NCBI GenBank assembly: GCA_020697375.1
Contig: JAJFBJ010000003.1
Span: 1 to 64,000, forward strand
Direction of reading: 5' to 3'
Source of the DNA: Nitrospira sp.
Lineage (GTDB): Bacteria; Nitrospirota; Nitrospiria; Nitrospirales; Nitrospiraceae
DNA length: 64,000 nt
In this document: positions 29,996 through 39,248 of the stretch, piece by piece
How the letters are laid out: each line of letters opens with the position of its first letter
Position numbering within the stretch: position 1 is the stretch's first letter
Made by a program: the position numbers and the translations under genes
Notes under the pieces: generated by a model
What the model was told of the DNA's origin: nothing
The model's database searches: none
The model's input: only the letters and a program-made list of their open reading frames with translations

Positions 29996-30091
29996 GAACG
30001 ATGGATCCCTTATTGTACGTGGTGACCGATCAGCGCGGGGCAGAGCTGCTTCGTGTGAATATTGAAGGTTCTTACAGAGCTGTTACAAAAT

Positions 30092-30814
30092 TCAGGCTGG
30101 TACCATCTTGAGCTGTAATTTTGATGTCTTTAATGAGTCCAACATTGACAGGAAGATCAGCCGGCCGTCTTCGTTGCCCAACACCAATTCGGCACCGCGC
30201 TCAGGATGCGGCATCATGCCCAGCACATTGCCCTCGGCGTTGATAATCCCGGCAATGTTGTCCAGTGATCCGTTCGGATTGGCCTCCGGCGTCACCTTTC
30301 CGTCGGCCGTACAGTAGCGAAAAATCACCTGGGCATTGGCTTTGATGCCGGCCAGCGTGATGGGATCGGTATAGTAGTTGCCGTCGGCATGCGCGATGGG
30401 GATTTTCATCACCTGGCCGGACTCACAACGATTCGTGAAACGGGTCGCGGCATTCTCCACCTTCACATAGAGATCTTTACAAATGAAATTCAACGAGCTG
30501 TTCCGCAGCATCACACCAGGAAGCAGGCCGGCTTCCAAGAGAATCTGAAAACCGTTGCAGATGCCGATCACCAGGCCACCCTTTCTCGCAAACTCCTTCA
30601 CCGCGTTCATCACGGGGGAGAAGCGTGCGATGGCGCCGGTTCGCAGATAGTCTCCATAAGAGAATCCACCGGGCAAGACGATCGCATCAAGCCCTGTCGG
30701 CAAGATCTCCTTGTGCCAGATCATTTCGACATCCTGGTTCAGTACATCCTTGAAGATATACTGGCAGTCATGATCACAATTGCTGCCGGGAAATACCACC
30801 ACGCCGATTTTCAT
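30092..30814 (-). CDS. purQ: Phosphoribosylformylglycinamidine synthase, glutaminase subunit
   Basis: PurQ supplies ammonia to PurL by hydrolysing glutamine. The class I amidotransferase triad is visible: the Cys in [20 protein letters not shown] and the His-Glu pair in [11 protein letters not shown]. The N-terminus [15 protein letters not shown] is typical. At 240 residues it has family length. A 125-base spacer containing a dispersed repeat separates it from purS. Confidence 0.96.
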   Translation of the reverse strand: MKIGVVVFPGSNCDHDCQYIFKDVLNQDVEMIWHKEILPTGLDAIVLPGGFSYGDYLRTGAIARFSPVMNAVKEFARKGGLVIGICNGFQILLEAGLLPGVMLRNSSLNFICKDLYVKVENAATRFTNRCESGQVMKIPIAHADGNYYTDPITLAGIKANAQVIFRYCTADGKVTPEANPNGSLDNIAGIINAEGNVLGMMPHPERGAELVLGNEDGRLIFLSMLDSLKTSKLQLKMVPA

Positions 30815-30866
30815 TCACTCACCCCCACTTTGTTGCAGCGAGATGGCAGGCTTTGGTTTTCATTGG

Positions 30867-30911
30867 GCGCGTCCAACGAGGGCCTTCTGAGGCCGCGCGT
30901 TGCGCGAGCAC
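30867..30911 (-). repeat. Dispersed GC-rich intergenic repeat, copy 2
   Basis: This 45-base element lies in the purS-purQ spacer. It is the reverse complement of the element at 11617-11662, apart from about two differences. It sits inside what should be a cotranscribed operon, so it is present in the mRNA, where its self-complementary segments may fold. Confidence 0.7.
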
Positions 30912-30939
30912 AAACCAAATCCTACCGTCGAGCCCATCC

Positions 30940-31179
30940 TCACTGCAGCTCGTACCGATAATCCTCAATGACCGTATTCGCCAACAACTTCTCGCACATG
31001 GCCTTCACTTGCGACTCCGCTTTAGCCTTGTCCGTTTCATTGATGTCCACTTCCATATACTTGCCGACCCTTACATTCGCCGCATTCTTGAAGCCGAGCG
31101 AGTCCAGCGCATGCTCGATTGCCTTTCCTTGCGGATCGAGTATCCCCTGCTTCAGGGTCACATAAATCTTGGCCCTCAC
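30940..31179 (-). CDS. purS: Phosphoribosylformylglycinamidine synthase, PurS subunit
   Basis: This is the 79-residue structural subunit that bridges PurL and PurQ. The family pattern is clear (KIYVTLKQGILDPQGKAIEHAL, VRVGKYMEVDINETDKAKAE, CEKLLANTVIEDYRYEL). Its ATG overlaps the stop of the small membrane protein gene by four bases, so the two are translationally coupled. Confidence 0.95.
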   Translation of the reverse strand: MRAKIYVTLKQGILDPQGKAIEHALDSLGFKNAANVRVGKYMEVDINETDKAKAESQVKAMCEKLLANTVIEDYRYELQ

Positions 31180-31403
31180 AGTTGCTTCCTCACTTCCTGC
31201 TGCGCCTTGGTGACACGGTTCACGTACTTGCGAATCCAGAAAATGATCCAGACTGTCCCCAACCCTCCAAGCGACATGAGGACAAAGACCCAGCGCCAGG
31301 GGGACTCCTTGAGGTGATAGGCCATCAACGCCACGGTGGCAGCCCAGACCAAGATCGCCGCGACCAGGCCATAGTTCAAAAAAAGTTCCAAAAACCGGTT
31401 CAT
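31176..31403 (-). CDS. Small two-helix membrane protein inside the purine operon
   Basis: This 75-residue protein has two predicted membrane helices (LFLNYGLVAAILVWAATVALM and WVFVLMSLGGLGTVWIIFWI) and a basic C-terminal tail (RKYVNRVTKAQQEVRKQL). It lies 10 bases after purC and overlaps purS by four bases, so it is certainly within the operon. I know of no purine function for such a protein and do not recognise a family. Confidence 0.75.
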   Translation of the reverse strand: MNRFLELFLNYGLVAAILVWAATVALMAYHLKESPWRWVFVLMSLGGLGTVWIIFWIRKYVNRVTKAQQEVRKQL

Positions 31404-31413
31404 CCCTCTGCTC

Positions 31414-32127
31414 CTATCCGCAGACCCTCTTCAACACCTCTTGATAGGCCTCCTCGATCTTTCCCAAATCCTTCCGAAACCGGTCCTTATCCATCGATTC
31501 CTTGGTGGTCTGATCCCATAAGCGACAAGTATCCGGAGAAATTTCGTCGGCCAGGATCAGCTTGTTATGGAAAACGCCGAACTCCAGCTTGAAATCGACC
31601 AGCAGCATGTGGCGATCGTTGAAGAAGGGCAGCAGCACCGCATTGATTTTTTGGCCCAACTCCCGCATTTCCCGCAGCACGGCGCCGGTCGCCACACTCA
31701 GCAGGCGGAGGTGGTCGTCGTTCACCAATGGGTCTCCCAGTGCATCGTCTTTATAATAGAACTCGATAATCGCCGGCTCAATCTCCAAGCCTTCTTTCAA
31801 ACCGAGCCGTTTCGCGAGACTGCCGGCGACGATGTTCCGAACCACAACTTCAACCGGCACAATCGTCACCTTTTTGGTGAGCATTTCCCGATCGCTTACC
31901 CGGTCTATAAAGTGTGTCGGAACCCCCTCTTGCTCCAATAGCCGGAACAGCCGCTCCGATATCTTGTTGTTGACCACTCCTTTGTCGACGATGGTTCCCC
32001 TCTTTTGCGCATTGAACGCGGTCGCATCATCTTTGAAGTACTGCAACACCTGGTCCGGCCGATCAGTTGTAAAAATCTTCTTGGCCTTGCCCTCATAGAT
32101 TATCGTGCCATTGGGTTCGAGAGCCAT
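31414..32127 (-). CDS. purC: Phosphoribosylaminoimidazole-succinocarboxamide synthase
   Basis: PurC (SAICAR synthetase) joins CAIR and aspartate. Signatures are IIYEGKAKKIFTTDRPDQVL, DKGVVNNKISERLFRLLE, EVVVRNIVAGSLAKRLGL and LILADEISPDTCRLWDQ. I chose the ATG at 32127, which has AGGGGAGGG just upstream. A GTG 15 bases further up is in frame and directly adjoins the cld stop codon. The protein then has 237 residues. Confidence 0.96.
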   Translation of the reverse strand: MALEPNGTIIYEGKAKKIFTTDRPDQVLQYFKDDATAFNAQKRGTIVDKGVVNNKISERLFRLLEQEGVPTHFIDRVSDREMLTKKVTIVPVEVVVRNIVAGSLAKRLGLKEGLEIEPAIIEFYYKDDALGDPLVNDDHLRLLSVATGAVLREMRELGQKINAVLLPFFNDRHMLLVDFKLEFGVFHNKLILADEISPDTCRLWDQTTKESMDKDRFRKDLGKIEEAYQEVLKRVCG

Positions 32128-32141
32128 GTCCCTCCCCTTCA

Positions 32142-32936
32142 CTATCGCGCGAACAATTCGAGAATACTACCCAGCGGCCTGACGGTTCCCAGCAATGTGG
32201 GATGCCCGAATCGCCGATTGTGCCTGTATTCCTTCACCTGCTCGAGTGCCCGGATCAGGCTGTGGAACTCGTCCAGCTTTTCCGTCTCGAAATAGGTGAT
32301 GAAGTCGAAATCGTCCAGGCCACTGGAGTGATACAGCTTTCGACGCACGGCATTTAGATAGGGAAGCGCCGCCTCTGTGTGCTCCTGCATGAGCAGGCCT
32401 CGGGTTTCCTGATCCAGGGCCCACCATTCGGCATCTTTCCTGATCGGAATCACGATCGCGTAAGATTTCGCGCCTGTCTCGCTCGGCGCCTGCAGATTGG
32501 CCTTCATCTCGTCGGGAAACCCCGGCACATAGGCCGCTTTTTTGGTGAGTCCGTGAAGATAGGTGGTCGCGATGAGATGCCGGCCGAACCGTGTCCCCAA
32601 CAGGGAGGCGAGAAACTGTTGCGTGTCCGACAAGGCCGGCGCATGCAATCGAAACATGAAGTCGGCGTGATCGGAGAGTCCGCGAAGAAGATATGACTCG
32701 ATGACGATCTTGCTGGAAAATTGCTCGATCAAGCCCTTGGCTTCCGACACCGCAATCACACGCGCCTCCCCCGTGAGGTCCCACCAATCGTGGTCCATCT
32801 GGAACGCGGCAAAGGTGCCATAGACACCGGGATCGGCCAGCAATCTCTCCCGATCCGTTGCGAGCGCCGGCCAAGCAGTCACCATCATCAATAGGCCCAG
32901 CATCAACCCTCTCCACACAGCCGACCAAAACTTCAT
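32142..32936 (-). CDS. cld: Chlorite dismutase, periplasmic, Nitrospira type
   Basis: This haem enzyme converts chlorite to chloride and oxygen. The 264-residue precursor has a signal peptide (MLGLLMMVTAWPALA) with cleavage before TDRERLL. The proximal haem histidine (LMQEHTEAALPYL, precursor residue 186) and the catalytic arginine (NAVRRKLYHSSGLDD, residue 199) become 160 and 173 in the mature protein. These are the positions known from the Nitrospira defluvii enzyme. Its ATG overlaps the purB stop (ATGA), and a ribosome-binding site (GGAGGAAG) lies in the purB end. The open frame continues upstream inside purB but is not used. It is placed between purB and purC. Confidence 0.96.
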   Translation of the reverse strand: MKFWSAVWRGLMLGLLMMVTAWPALATDRERLLADPGVYGTFAAFQMDHDWWDLTGEARVIAVSEAKGLIEQFSSKIVIESYLLRGLSDHADFMFRLHAPALSDTQQFLASLLGTRFGRHLIATTYLHGLTKKAAYVPGFPDEMKANLQAPSETGAKSYAIVIPIRKDAEWWALDQETRGLLMQEHTEAALPYLNAVRRKLYHSSGLDDFDFITYFETEKLDEFHSLIRALEQVKEYRHNRRFGHPTLLGTVRPLGSILELFAR

Positions 32937-34267
32937 GTTCGCTTCCTCCGCTGTCGAGTCGATGAGACCGCGCCGATCCCGAATACGCGGCGAAACACCT
33001 GATCGAGATGCCGCAAATAATACATGGGATCGAAACAGGCCATGATTTCGCTGGGTTTCAAATGCGTCGTAATAAAGGGGTCCCGACCGACGAGTTCCTG
33101 AAATTCTCCCCCGCCTTTCCATGCTTCCATGGCATTGCGCTGCACCGCCTCGTAGGATTCCTTGCGTTGTGCACCCTTCTCGATGAGTGCCAGCAGCAAC
33201 CGCTGGGAAAACACCAGGCCACCGGTCAATTCCATGTTCGATTTCATGCGCTCGGGATACACGATTAGATTCTTCACGACGTCGGTCACGCGGGCCAGCA
33301 TGTAATCGACCAGGATCGTACTATCGGGCATGATCACCCGCTCCACCGAAGAGTGGCTGATATCGCGCTCATGCCACAGGGCCACGTTTTCCATCGCCGC
33401 GAGACTGTTGCCTCGCACCAGGCGAGCCAGGCCGCAAAGATTTTCCGACGCGATCGGATTGCGTTTATGCGGCATGGCCGATGAGCCCTTCTGCCCCTCG
33501 GAGAAATATTCCTCAGCCTCCAACACCTCCGTTCGCTGCAAGTGGCGAATTTCTGTCGCGAATTTTTCGATGCTCGCCGCAAGCAGCGCCAGCGCCGAGG
33601 CATAGGCGGCATGCCGGTCGCGTTGTACGATTTGATTGGAGACCGGATCGGAGGCAAGTCCGAGTTTGGCACAGACATACTCTTCGATTTCCGGACCTTG
33701 ATGCGCGAAAGTCCCCATCGCGCCCGACAGTTTCCCTACGGCAATGTCTTTTCGAGCCGCTTGAAGTCTTGTCCGGTGCCGGCAGGCTTCTTCGTACCAG
33801 ATCGCCAGCTTGAAGCCGAATGAAACCGGCTCGCCGTGAATGCCGTGCGACCGTCCCACCATCACGGTTCGGCGATGCTCAAATGCCCGTTTTTTCAGCA
33901 CGGCGATCAACTCGTCGAGACCCTCGAGAATGACGTCGAGCGCTTCGGTCATCTGCACGGCCAGCGATGTGTCCACGATGTCCGAGGAAGTCAGCCCCAT
34001 GTGCAGGAACCGATGTTCCGGCCCCACGTGGTCCATGAGCGATTCGAGAAAAGCGATCACATCGTGCTTCGTGACCTTTTCAATCTCCGCGATACGCGCC
34101 ACATCGATCTTGGCTTTCTTGCGGATCCGGGCGCTGGTTCCGCGCGGAATCTGCCCCTCGCGTTCAAAGGCCGCGCAAGCTTGCAGCTCAACTTCCAACC
34201 AGATTTCGTACTTATGCTGCAAATCCCAGATGGCGCTCATTCTAGGACGGGTGTATCGGTCAATCAT
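32933..34267 (-). CDS. purB: Adenylosuccinate lyase
   Basis: PurB cleaves SAICAR and adenylosuccinate in the purine pathway. This 444-residue protein shows the superfamily signature GSSAMPHKRNPIASENLCGLAR, plus MGLTSSDIVDTSLAVQM and TVMVGRSHGIHGEPVSFGFK. The start MIDRYTRPRMSAIW is the usual one. Its stop codon is shared with the cld start codon. A 96-base spacer with a long inverted repeat lies between it and nusB. Confidence 0.97.
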   Translation of the reverse strand: MIDRYTRPRMSAIWDLQHKYEIWLEVELQACAAFEREGQIPRGTSARIRKKAKIDVARIAEIEKVTKHDVIAFLESLMDHVGPEHRFLHMGLTSSDIVDTSLAVQMTEALDVILEGLDELIAVLKKRAFEHRRTVMVGRSHGIHGEPVSFGFKLAIWYEEACRHRTRLQAARKDIAVGKLSGAMGTFAHQGPEIEEYVCAKLGLASDPVSNQIVQRDRHAAYASALALLAASIEKFATEIRHLQRTEVLEAEEYFSEGQKGSSAMPHKRNPIASENLCGLARLVRGNSLAAMENVALWHERDISHSSVERVIMPDSTILVDYMLARVTDVVKNLIVYPERMKSNMELTGGLVFSQRLLLALIEKGAQRKESYEAVQRNAMEAWKGGGEFQELVGRDPFITTHLKPSEIMACFDPMYYLRHLDQVFRRVFGIGAVSSTRQRRKRT

Positions 34268-34291
34268 GGTGTTTTGTCATGCGGTTTCGGA

Positions 34292-34354
34292 ATCTGTTGA
34301 TCTGTCGATCTGATGACCGTCAGAAATTTCCACAAAATCAACAGATCAACAGAT
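34292..34354. repeat. 14-bp perfect inverted repeat in the nusB-purB spacer
   Basis: ATCTGTTGATCTGT (34292-34305) and its exact reverse complement ACAGATCAACAGAT (34341-34354) flank 35 bases. In RNA this gives a 14-bp stem without a terminator-like T-run. It could be a processing site, a protein-binding operator or a dispersed repeat. Confidence 0.6.
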
Positions 34355-34363
34355 GTTTCTGTC

Positions 34364-34837
34364 TCACCCTTCACCCTTCACGCTGGAGTCATTGCCCACA
34401 ACCGGCAATTCGGGAAAGGCCCGCTTGCGCTCCAACCGGGCATCCGAACTGAGCACCTTGTCGAGAATTCCGTTCACGAACTTTGAGGCTTCTTCATCGC
34501 CGAAACTCTTGGCCAACTCGATGGCCTCATTCAATGTCACCTTGGCAGGCACTTCGTGCATATGCAGCAATTCAAAGCAGCCCATACGCAGAATATTCCG
34601 GTCGATGATGGGCATGCGGCTGATTTTCCAATTGGTCGCATAGGCGCCGATCAACGCATCCAGTTCCTTCTTGCCGGTCATGACGCCGGCGACCAGTCGC
34701 TCGGCGAATGCCCGTAACTCCTCAGCCAGGGGATACTGAAGCCAAAAATCCTCCAGCCAAGCCCCGGCCTGCCCATGCACATCATATTGAAAGAGAATCT
34801 GTACCGCCCGTTCACGGGCTTGATGCCGGGAAGCCAT
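34364..34837 (-). CDS. nusB: Transcription antitermination factor NusB
   Basis: NusB binds boxA RNA with NusE in rRNA antitermination. This 157-residue protein has the typical N-terminus ([20 protein letters not shown]) and core ([51 protein letters not shown] in outline). It begins four bases after ribH, in the common ribH-nusB arrangement. Confidence 0.95.
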   Translation of the reverse strand: MASRHQARERAVQILFQYDVHGQAGAWLEDFWLQYPLAEELRAFAERLVAGVMTGKKELDALIGAYATNWKISRMPIIDRNILRMGCFELLHMHEVPAKVTLNEAIELAKSFGDEEASKFVNGILDKVLSSDARLERKRAFPELPVVGNDSSVKGEG

Positions 34838-34841
34838 AATG

Positions 34842-35396
34842 CTACGCCGGTCCGCGCTTCCGCCTCGCGGAGACCCGACCGGTCAGCCGTGGAACTGCGC
34901 CCGACGGCGGCGGAATTTCCCCGTTCCGTTCCTTGCCCAGAATTCGCATCACGTTGGCCATTTCAATTGCCGTTACTGCAGCGTCGGCGCCACGATTCAA
35001 CTTCGCCGGGTCGGCGCGCTCGATCGCCTGCGCCACCGTGTTGGTGGTCAAGACACCGAACACCACCGGCACAGCCGATTCCATGGAGGCTTGCAGAATT
35101 CCCTCGCTGACGACGCGACTGATGTATTCAAAATGTGGCGTATCGCCGCGAATGACGGCCCCGAGGCAAATGACCGCGTGGAATCGACCCGATCGGGCAA
35201 GCTGCCGGGCTACCAGAGGGATTTCGAACGCGCCCGGCACCCGGACCACTTCAACCGCCTCATCGGTAGCTCCAGCCTCGGTCAAGGCCTTTACGCATTC
35301 CGCCAGAAGCCGGCTGGTCACAGATTTATTGAATGTGCTGGCGACGATACCGAAGGTGAGACCCGTCGCGTCATGAGATCCTTTGCGCAGCTTCAT
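34842..35396 (-). CDS. ribH: 6,7-dimethyl-8-ribityllumazine synthase
   Basis: RibH condenses the RibA/RibB-derived pyrimidine and butanone phosphate into lumazine. Signatures are [38 protein letters not shown] and [19 protein letters not shown]. The in-frame region upstream to 35453 starts with TTG, whereas the ATG at 35396 ([12 protein letters not shown]) matches the family start. The C-terminus is about 25 residues longer than usual and basic ([15 protein letters not shown]). Confidence 0.94.
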   Translation of the reverse strand: MKLRKGSHDATGLTFGIVASTFNKSVTSRLLAECVKALTEAGATDEAVEVVRVPGAFEIPLVARQLARSGRFHAVICLGAVIRGDTPHFEYISRVVSEGILQASMESAVPVVFGVLTTNTVAQAIERADPAKLNRGADAAVTAIEMANVMRILGKERNGEIPPPSGAVPRLTGRVSARRKRGPA

Positions 35397-35551
35397 CGGA
35401 TTGTGTGACGGTTCAGCTGTCTCATGGTGGTGTGCCTGCGGCAAGACCGACAATCATACCTGTTATCGACATCAAATGGCTATACGTTTTAGATGGTCCG
35501 TGCGCACAACTCACCGTAGGAGCGTTTCGCTGCCGTGAAATAAAACACAGG

Positions 35552-36757
35552 CTAGACTTTTTTCAGCAGGTGCCCGAGCTTGGCTTTTTTCGTACGAAGA
35601 TACTTTTCGTTGTCGGCGCGCGGCGCAATTTCGATAGGGACCCGTTCGACAACCTTCAGGCCGTAGCCTTCGATGCCGACAATCTTACGCGGATTATTGG
35701 TAATCAACCGGATTCGATGCAGTCCGAGCTGCACCAGAATCTGCGCGCCGATCCCATAATCGCGCAAATCGGCCTTGAAGCCGAGCTGGAGATTCGCTTC
35801 CACGGTGTCACTGCCCTGGTCTTGCAAACCATAGGCTCTGATTTTATTCAGCAGGCCGATCCCCCGACCCTCCTGATTGAGATAGAGCAGGACGCCGCGG
35901 CCATCTTTCTGAATAATCTCCATCGCGCGATGCAGCTGCTCGCGGCAATCACAACGCAGTGAACCCAGCACATCCGCCGTCAAACATCCGGAATGGACCC
36001 GGACGAGCGTCGGGCTTTCATCCACCCGCCCCTTCACCAGGGCAATATGCGTCGCGCCATCGATTTCACTTTCGAATGCGATCGCTTCGAAGTCGCCGAA
36101 CGAGGTAGGCAGTAAGGCGCTGGCGGCCCGCCGCACGAACGTTTCACGATGCATGCGGTACTCAATCAGCGATTTGATCGTCACGATTTTCAATTTGTGC
36201 CGCTTGGCAAACTTGGTCAACTCGGGCACGCGAGCCATCGTGCCGTCCTCGTTCATGATTTCGCAAATGACTCCAGCGGGATACAGCCCGGCCAGGCGGG
36301 CAAGATCTACGGACCCTTCCGTTTGCCCGGCGCGGCGGAGTACGCCGCCGACTTGCGATTTGAGGGGAAAAATGTGGCCGGGGCGCGCCAGATCGACCGG
36401 CTTGGAGCGGGGATCGATCGCGACGTGAATGGTTGTGGCGCGATCGGCGGCGGAAATGCCGGTCGTGATTCCTTTACGGGCATCGATGGAGACGGTGAAC
36501 GCGGTCCCGAACGTCGCCGTGTTCTCCACCGCTTGCGGCGGCAGTTGCAACTCTTCCACACGTTCCGGCGTCAGTGCCAGACAGATCAAACCGCGGGCAT
36601 GTCTGGCCATGAAGTTGATGGCGTGCGGGGTGACCTTGTCGGCCGCCATGACGAGGTCGCCTTCATTTTCACGGTCCTCATCGTCGACGAGGATGATGAA
36701 CTTCCCCTTCTTAATGTCCTTGATCGCCTCTTCGATGGAATTAAACGGTGTCGTCAT
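35552..36757 (-). CDS. ribBA: Bifunctional DHBP synthase / GTP cyclohydrolase II
   Basis: This 401-residue fusion supplies both precursors of riboflavin. The N-terminal RibB half has [21 protein letters not shown], and [21 protein letters not shown] follows. The C-terminal RibA half has the zinc cysteines in [23 protein letters not shown] and [20 protein letters not shown]. The spacing to ribH is 155 bases. I saw no FMN riboswitch in the 78-base gap upstream. Confidence 0.96.
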   Translation of the reverse strand: MTTPFNSIEEAIKDIKKGKFIILVDDEDRENEGDLVMAADKVTPHAINFMARHARGLICLALTPERVEELQLPPQAVENTATFGTAFTVSIDARKGITTGISAADRATTIHVAIDPRSKPVDLARPGHIFPLKSQVGGVLRRAGQTEGSVDLARLAGLYPAGVICEIMNEDGTMARVPELTKFAKRHKLKIVTIKSLIEYRMHRETFVRRAASALLPTSFGDFEAIAFESEIDGATHIALVKGRVDESPTLVRVHSGCLTADVLGSLRCDCREQLHRAMEIIQKDGRGVLLYLNQEGRGIGLLNKIRAYGLQDQGSDTVEANLQLGFKADLRDYGIGAQILVQLGLHRIRLITNNPRKIVGIEGYGLKVVERVPIEIAPRADNEKYLRTKKAKLGHLLKKV

Positions 36758-36835
36758 GTATCTCCGGTGCCTGCGCTCAGCAGTTAACTCTCGTCTGCTT
36801 TCGTGGCCCAGCTAACTCTTTCCACGCCATACCTG

Positions 36836-38065
36836 TCAACGGGAAAAACCGTCGGCATTTCCGGTCTGTGCCACCGTCCGCGGGCGCCAACGCAGGGCCG
36901 GGCTCACCGTCATAGCTGCCGCTGTACTCACCAAGGCCAAGCCCATGAACCCGGACATGAAAGTTCCCGTACTCTCCCGCAATAGTCCAAACCAAATTGG
37001 AACGAGAAATCCGCCGATTCCGCCCGCGGCCCCTACCAGACCCGACGCAAGACCGATATCCTTGGGAAACCACTCTGAGACGATCTGAAAAATCACGCCG
37101 TTTCCGAAACCCATCACCGTAATCGTCAGCACGATCAACCCGACAGCCCAGATCAGCACCGGAAGCGACCCCGCAAGGGCACTCATCAGGGCCAGCAGGA
37201 TAAAGACGCCTGCCAACACCCGCAGTCCGCCCCATCGATCCGCCACATATCCTCCGAGAGGACGAATGAGACTTCCCATCAATCCGCAGAGGGCCGCAAT
37301 GGAACCGCCGGCGACCGGATCACTGCCGTACTGTTCATGCAGCAGTACGGGAAGAAAACTCGTCAGCCCGACAAATCCGCCGAAGGTAATGCCATAAATC
37401 AGACAGAGCCAATAAACCGACGGCACACGGACCATCTTCCAGGCTGCCTGCCACCAGGTTCCACCTGCCGCAGATCGAGCGAGCGGTTCTTCCCGCACTA
37501 TCTTGGCGAAGAAGCCGAGGGACAGCAGAACGGGAATAACCATGACCCCGCAGGCGCTGTGCCATCCGATGACGGAGGCCCAACGCGGCGCCAGCAAGAG
37601 GACCAACACCGTTCCGATGTTGCCCGACGCAACCAGCCCCAACACCAAGCCTTGATGGGCCATAGGATAGGCCCGGCTGGCGACAGGCATAGCTACCGCG
37701 AAGCTCGCCCCACCGGCCCCGAGCAAGAGACCGATGCCGAGCAGCTCGCCGTAGCTGGTTCCACCGAACGCAGCCCACAGGACCGCGACCAGTTGAAGCC
37801 CTAGCACCAGCAGGCCGGTCTGCTTCGCACCATACCAATCGCAGGCCCAGCCCGCCGCAATTCGCAGCAGCGCGCCGCCGAGCAGGGGCAGCGCAACGAG
37901 AACGCTCAATTGAGTCGCCGAGAGCCGAAGATCCTGTCCGATGCCCACGGCCAGCGCGCCGAACAACAGCCAGACCATAAAACTCACGGTGAGATGCAGC
38001 CAGGCGCCGGCCAGCGTCGGCCAATGTCCTGTGCGAAGAGCGGAACTCACGCTATTCCCACTCAT
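36836..38065 (-). CDS. NarK-like nitrate/nitrite transporter (MFS)
   Basis: This is a 409-residue major-facilitator protein with 12 predicted helices. The two nitrate-signature regions of the NNP family are recognisable: GAGGASFAVAMPVASRAYPMAHQG in helix 5 and GFGNGVIFQIVSEWFP in the second half, with AAGGIGGFLVP following. Members exchange or import nitrate and nitrite, which would suit a nitrite oxidiser. It lies alone, 78 bases upstream of ribBA on the same strand. Direction of transport cannot be read from the sequence. Confidence 0.8.
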   Translation of the reverse strand: MSGNSVSSALRTGHWPTLAGAWLHLTVSFMVWLLFGALAVGIGQDLRLSATQLSVLVALPLLGGALLRIAAGWACDWYGAKQTGLLVLGLQLVAVLWAAFGGTSYGELLGIGLLLGAGGASFAVAMPVASRAYPMAHQGLVLGLVASGNIGTVLVLLLAPRWASVIGWHSACGVMVIPVLLSLGFFAKIVREEPLARSAAGGTWWQAAWKMVRVPSVYWLCLIYGITFGGFVGLTSFLPVLLHEQYGSDPVAGGSIAALCGLMGSLIRPLGGYVADRWGGLRVLAGVFILLALMSALAGSLPVLIWAVGLIVLTITVMGFGNGVIFQIVSEWFPKDIGLASGLVGAAGGIGGFLVPIWFGLLRESTGTFMSGFMGLALVSTAAAMTVSPALRWRPRTVAQTGNADGFSR

Positions 38066-38179
38066 CGATCACCTTATTCGCGTCACTTTTATTCCCATGG
38101 ATTTTGACAGGTTCACCGCGCACTATACGAGGCGAGATTTCTGGGATGCAAGGGCGAGGGACCGAGGCAGGCTGTTATG

Positions 38180-38207
38180 TTGCCCGGCCTCCGACATCTG
38201 GTATAGT
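38180..38207 (+). promoter_or_regulatory. Putative sigma-70 promoter of rpoH
   Basis: TTGCCC (38180-38185) and TATAGT (38202-38207) are separated by 16 bases, about 30 bases upstream of the rpoH start codon. Prediction is from consensus match only. Confidence 0.45.
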
Positions 38208-38237
38208 CACGGCTTGCAGGGAACGATTACGACTTCC

Positions 38238-39248
38238 ATGGCACAACGCAAACAGACGCACGATTCCGACGAAAAACTGGCCGAAGACGTCGTTGAGCCC
38301 GACTCGCTGGAGCCGACGGACGAAGAGGTCACGGAGGAACATGACTCCACCGGGCGGCATGAGGCCAAAGAATCGGCCGAAGCTCCCCTCTCCACCTCCC
38401 TGGTTCCTGTCACGACCCTTCAGCAATACCTGACGGAAATGCGGCGCTATCCCTATCTCACCAAGGAAGAAGAGCTTCGTCTTTTCGAGGAATACCAGCA
38501 GCGCGGCAGTCGGGATGCGGCCATGAAGCTCATCCTCGCCAATCTGCGTGTGTCCGTATCCATCGCGTCCGAATATCTCCATACAGGCGCCGATCATATG
38601 GATCTGATCCAGGAAGGAAACGTCGGACTGCTGCAGGCCATTAAGAAGTTCGACCCGACGAAAAATGTCCGGTTCTACGCCTATGCGGCCTGGTGGGCGA
38701 GGGCCTACATACTTCGGTATTTGTTGAACACCTATCGCCTGATCAAGGTCGGCACCACCCAGGACCAGCGCAAACTCTTTTACAATTTGAAGAAGGAAAA
38801 AGCCAAACTCGAACGAGAAGGTTTCGCGCCGGACAGCAAACTTTTGGCGGACCGTCTGAACGTCCGCGAGCGTGACGTTATCGAAATGGACCAGCGGCTG
38901 GGCAGCTGGGAACTATCGCTCGATCAACCGATCGGCCAGGAACATGACGGAACCTTGATGGATGTTCTCGCCGCTCATGACCAGCCGGCGGACGAGCAAC
39001 TGGCCGATACGCAACTCAAAGTCCTCTTTCGACGGAAGCTGGGCGAATTCATTACGACCCTCGACGAACGGGAAGAAGACATTCTGCGCAACCGCATTCT
39101 GTCCGAAACCCCGCTGACGCTTGAAGACATGGGCTCCAAATATGGCATCACCAAGGAACGCACGAGGCAGTTGGAGGCGCGGATCATCAAGCGACTCCGC
39201 GACTACATCAAAAAAGACGTCAAGGACTTCGACCGTCTCCGGATGTAG
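38238..39248 (+). CDS. rpoH: RNA polymerase sigma factor, RpoH (sigma-32) type
   Basis: This is a 336-residue sigma-70-family factor with an acidic N-terminus. Region 1.2/2 reads LQQYLTEMRRYPYLTKEEELRLFEEY, region 2.2-2.4 reads HMDLIQEGNVGLLQAIKKFDPTKNVRFYAYAAWWARAYI, and region 4 ends TLEDMGSKYGITKERTRQLEARIIKRL. The segment QRKLFYNLKKEKAKL matches the RpoH box that separates heat-shock sigma factors from others. The groESL operon lies two genes downstream, consistent with that role. The frame is open to 37941, but the ATG at 38238 gives the natural N-terminus. Confidence 0.85.
   Translation: MAQRKQTHDSDEKLAEDVVEPDSLEPTDEEVTEEHDSTGRHEAKESAEAPLSTSLVPVTTLQQYLTEMRRYPYLTKEEELRLFEEYQQRGSRDAAMKLILANLRVSVSIASEYLHTGADHMDLIQEGNVGLLQAIKKFDPTKNVRFYAYAAWWARAYILRYLLNTYRLIKVGTTQDQRKLFYNLKKEKAKLEREGFAPDSKLLADRLNVRERDVIEMDQRLGSWELSLDQPIGQEHDGTLMDVLAAHDQPADEQLADTQLKVLFRRKLGEFITTLDEREEDILRNRILSETPLTLEDMGSKYGITKERTRQLEARIIKRLRDYIKKDVKDFDRLRM

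Noticed and set aside
32937..33122. Longer chlorite dismutase start with 62 extra residues
   Set aside because: The extension lies wholly inside purB and would bury the signal peptide; the ATG at 32936 has a ribosome-binding site and a proper leader.
36758..36835. Possible FMN riboswitch before ribBA
   Set aside because: The gap is only 78 bases and shows none of the conserved RFN-element segments.
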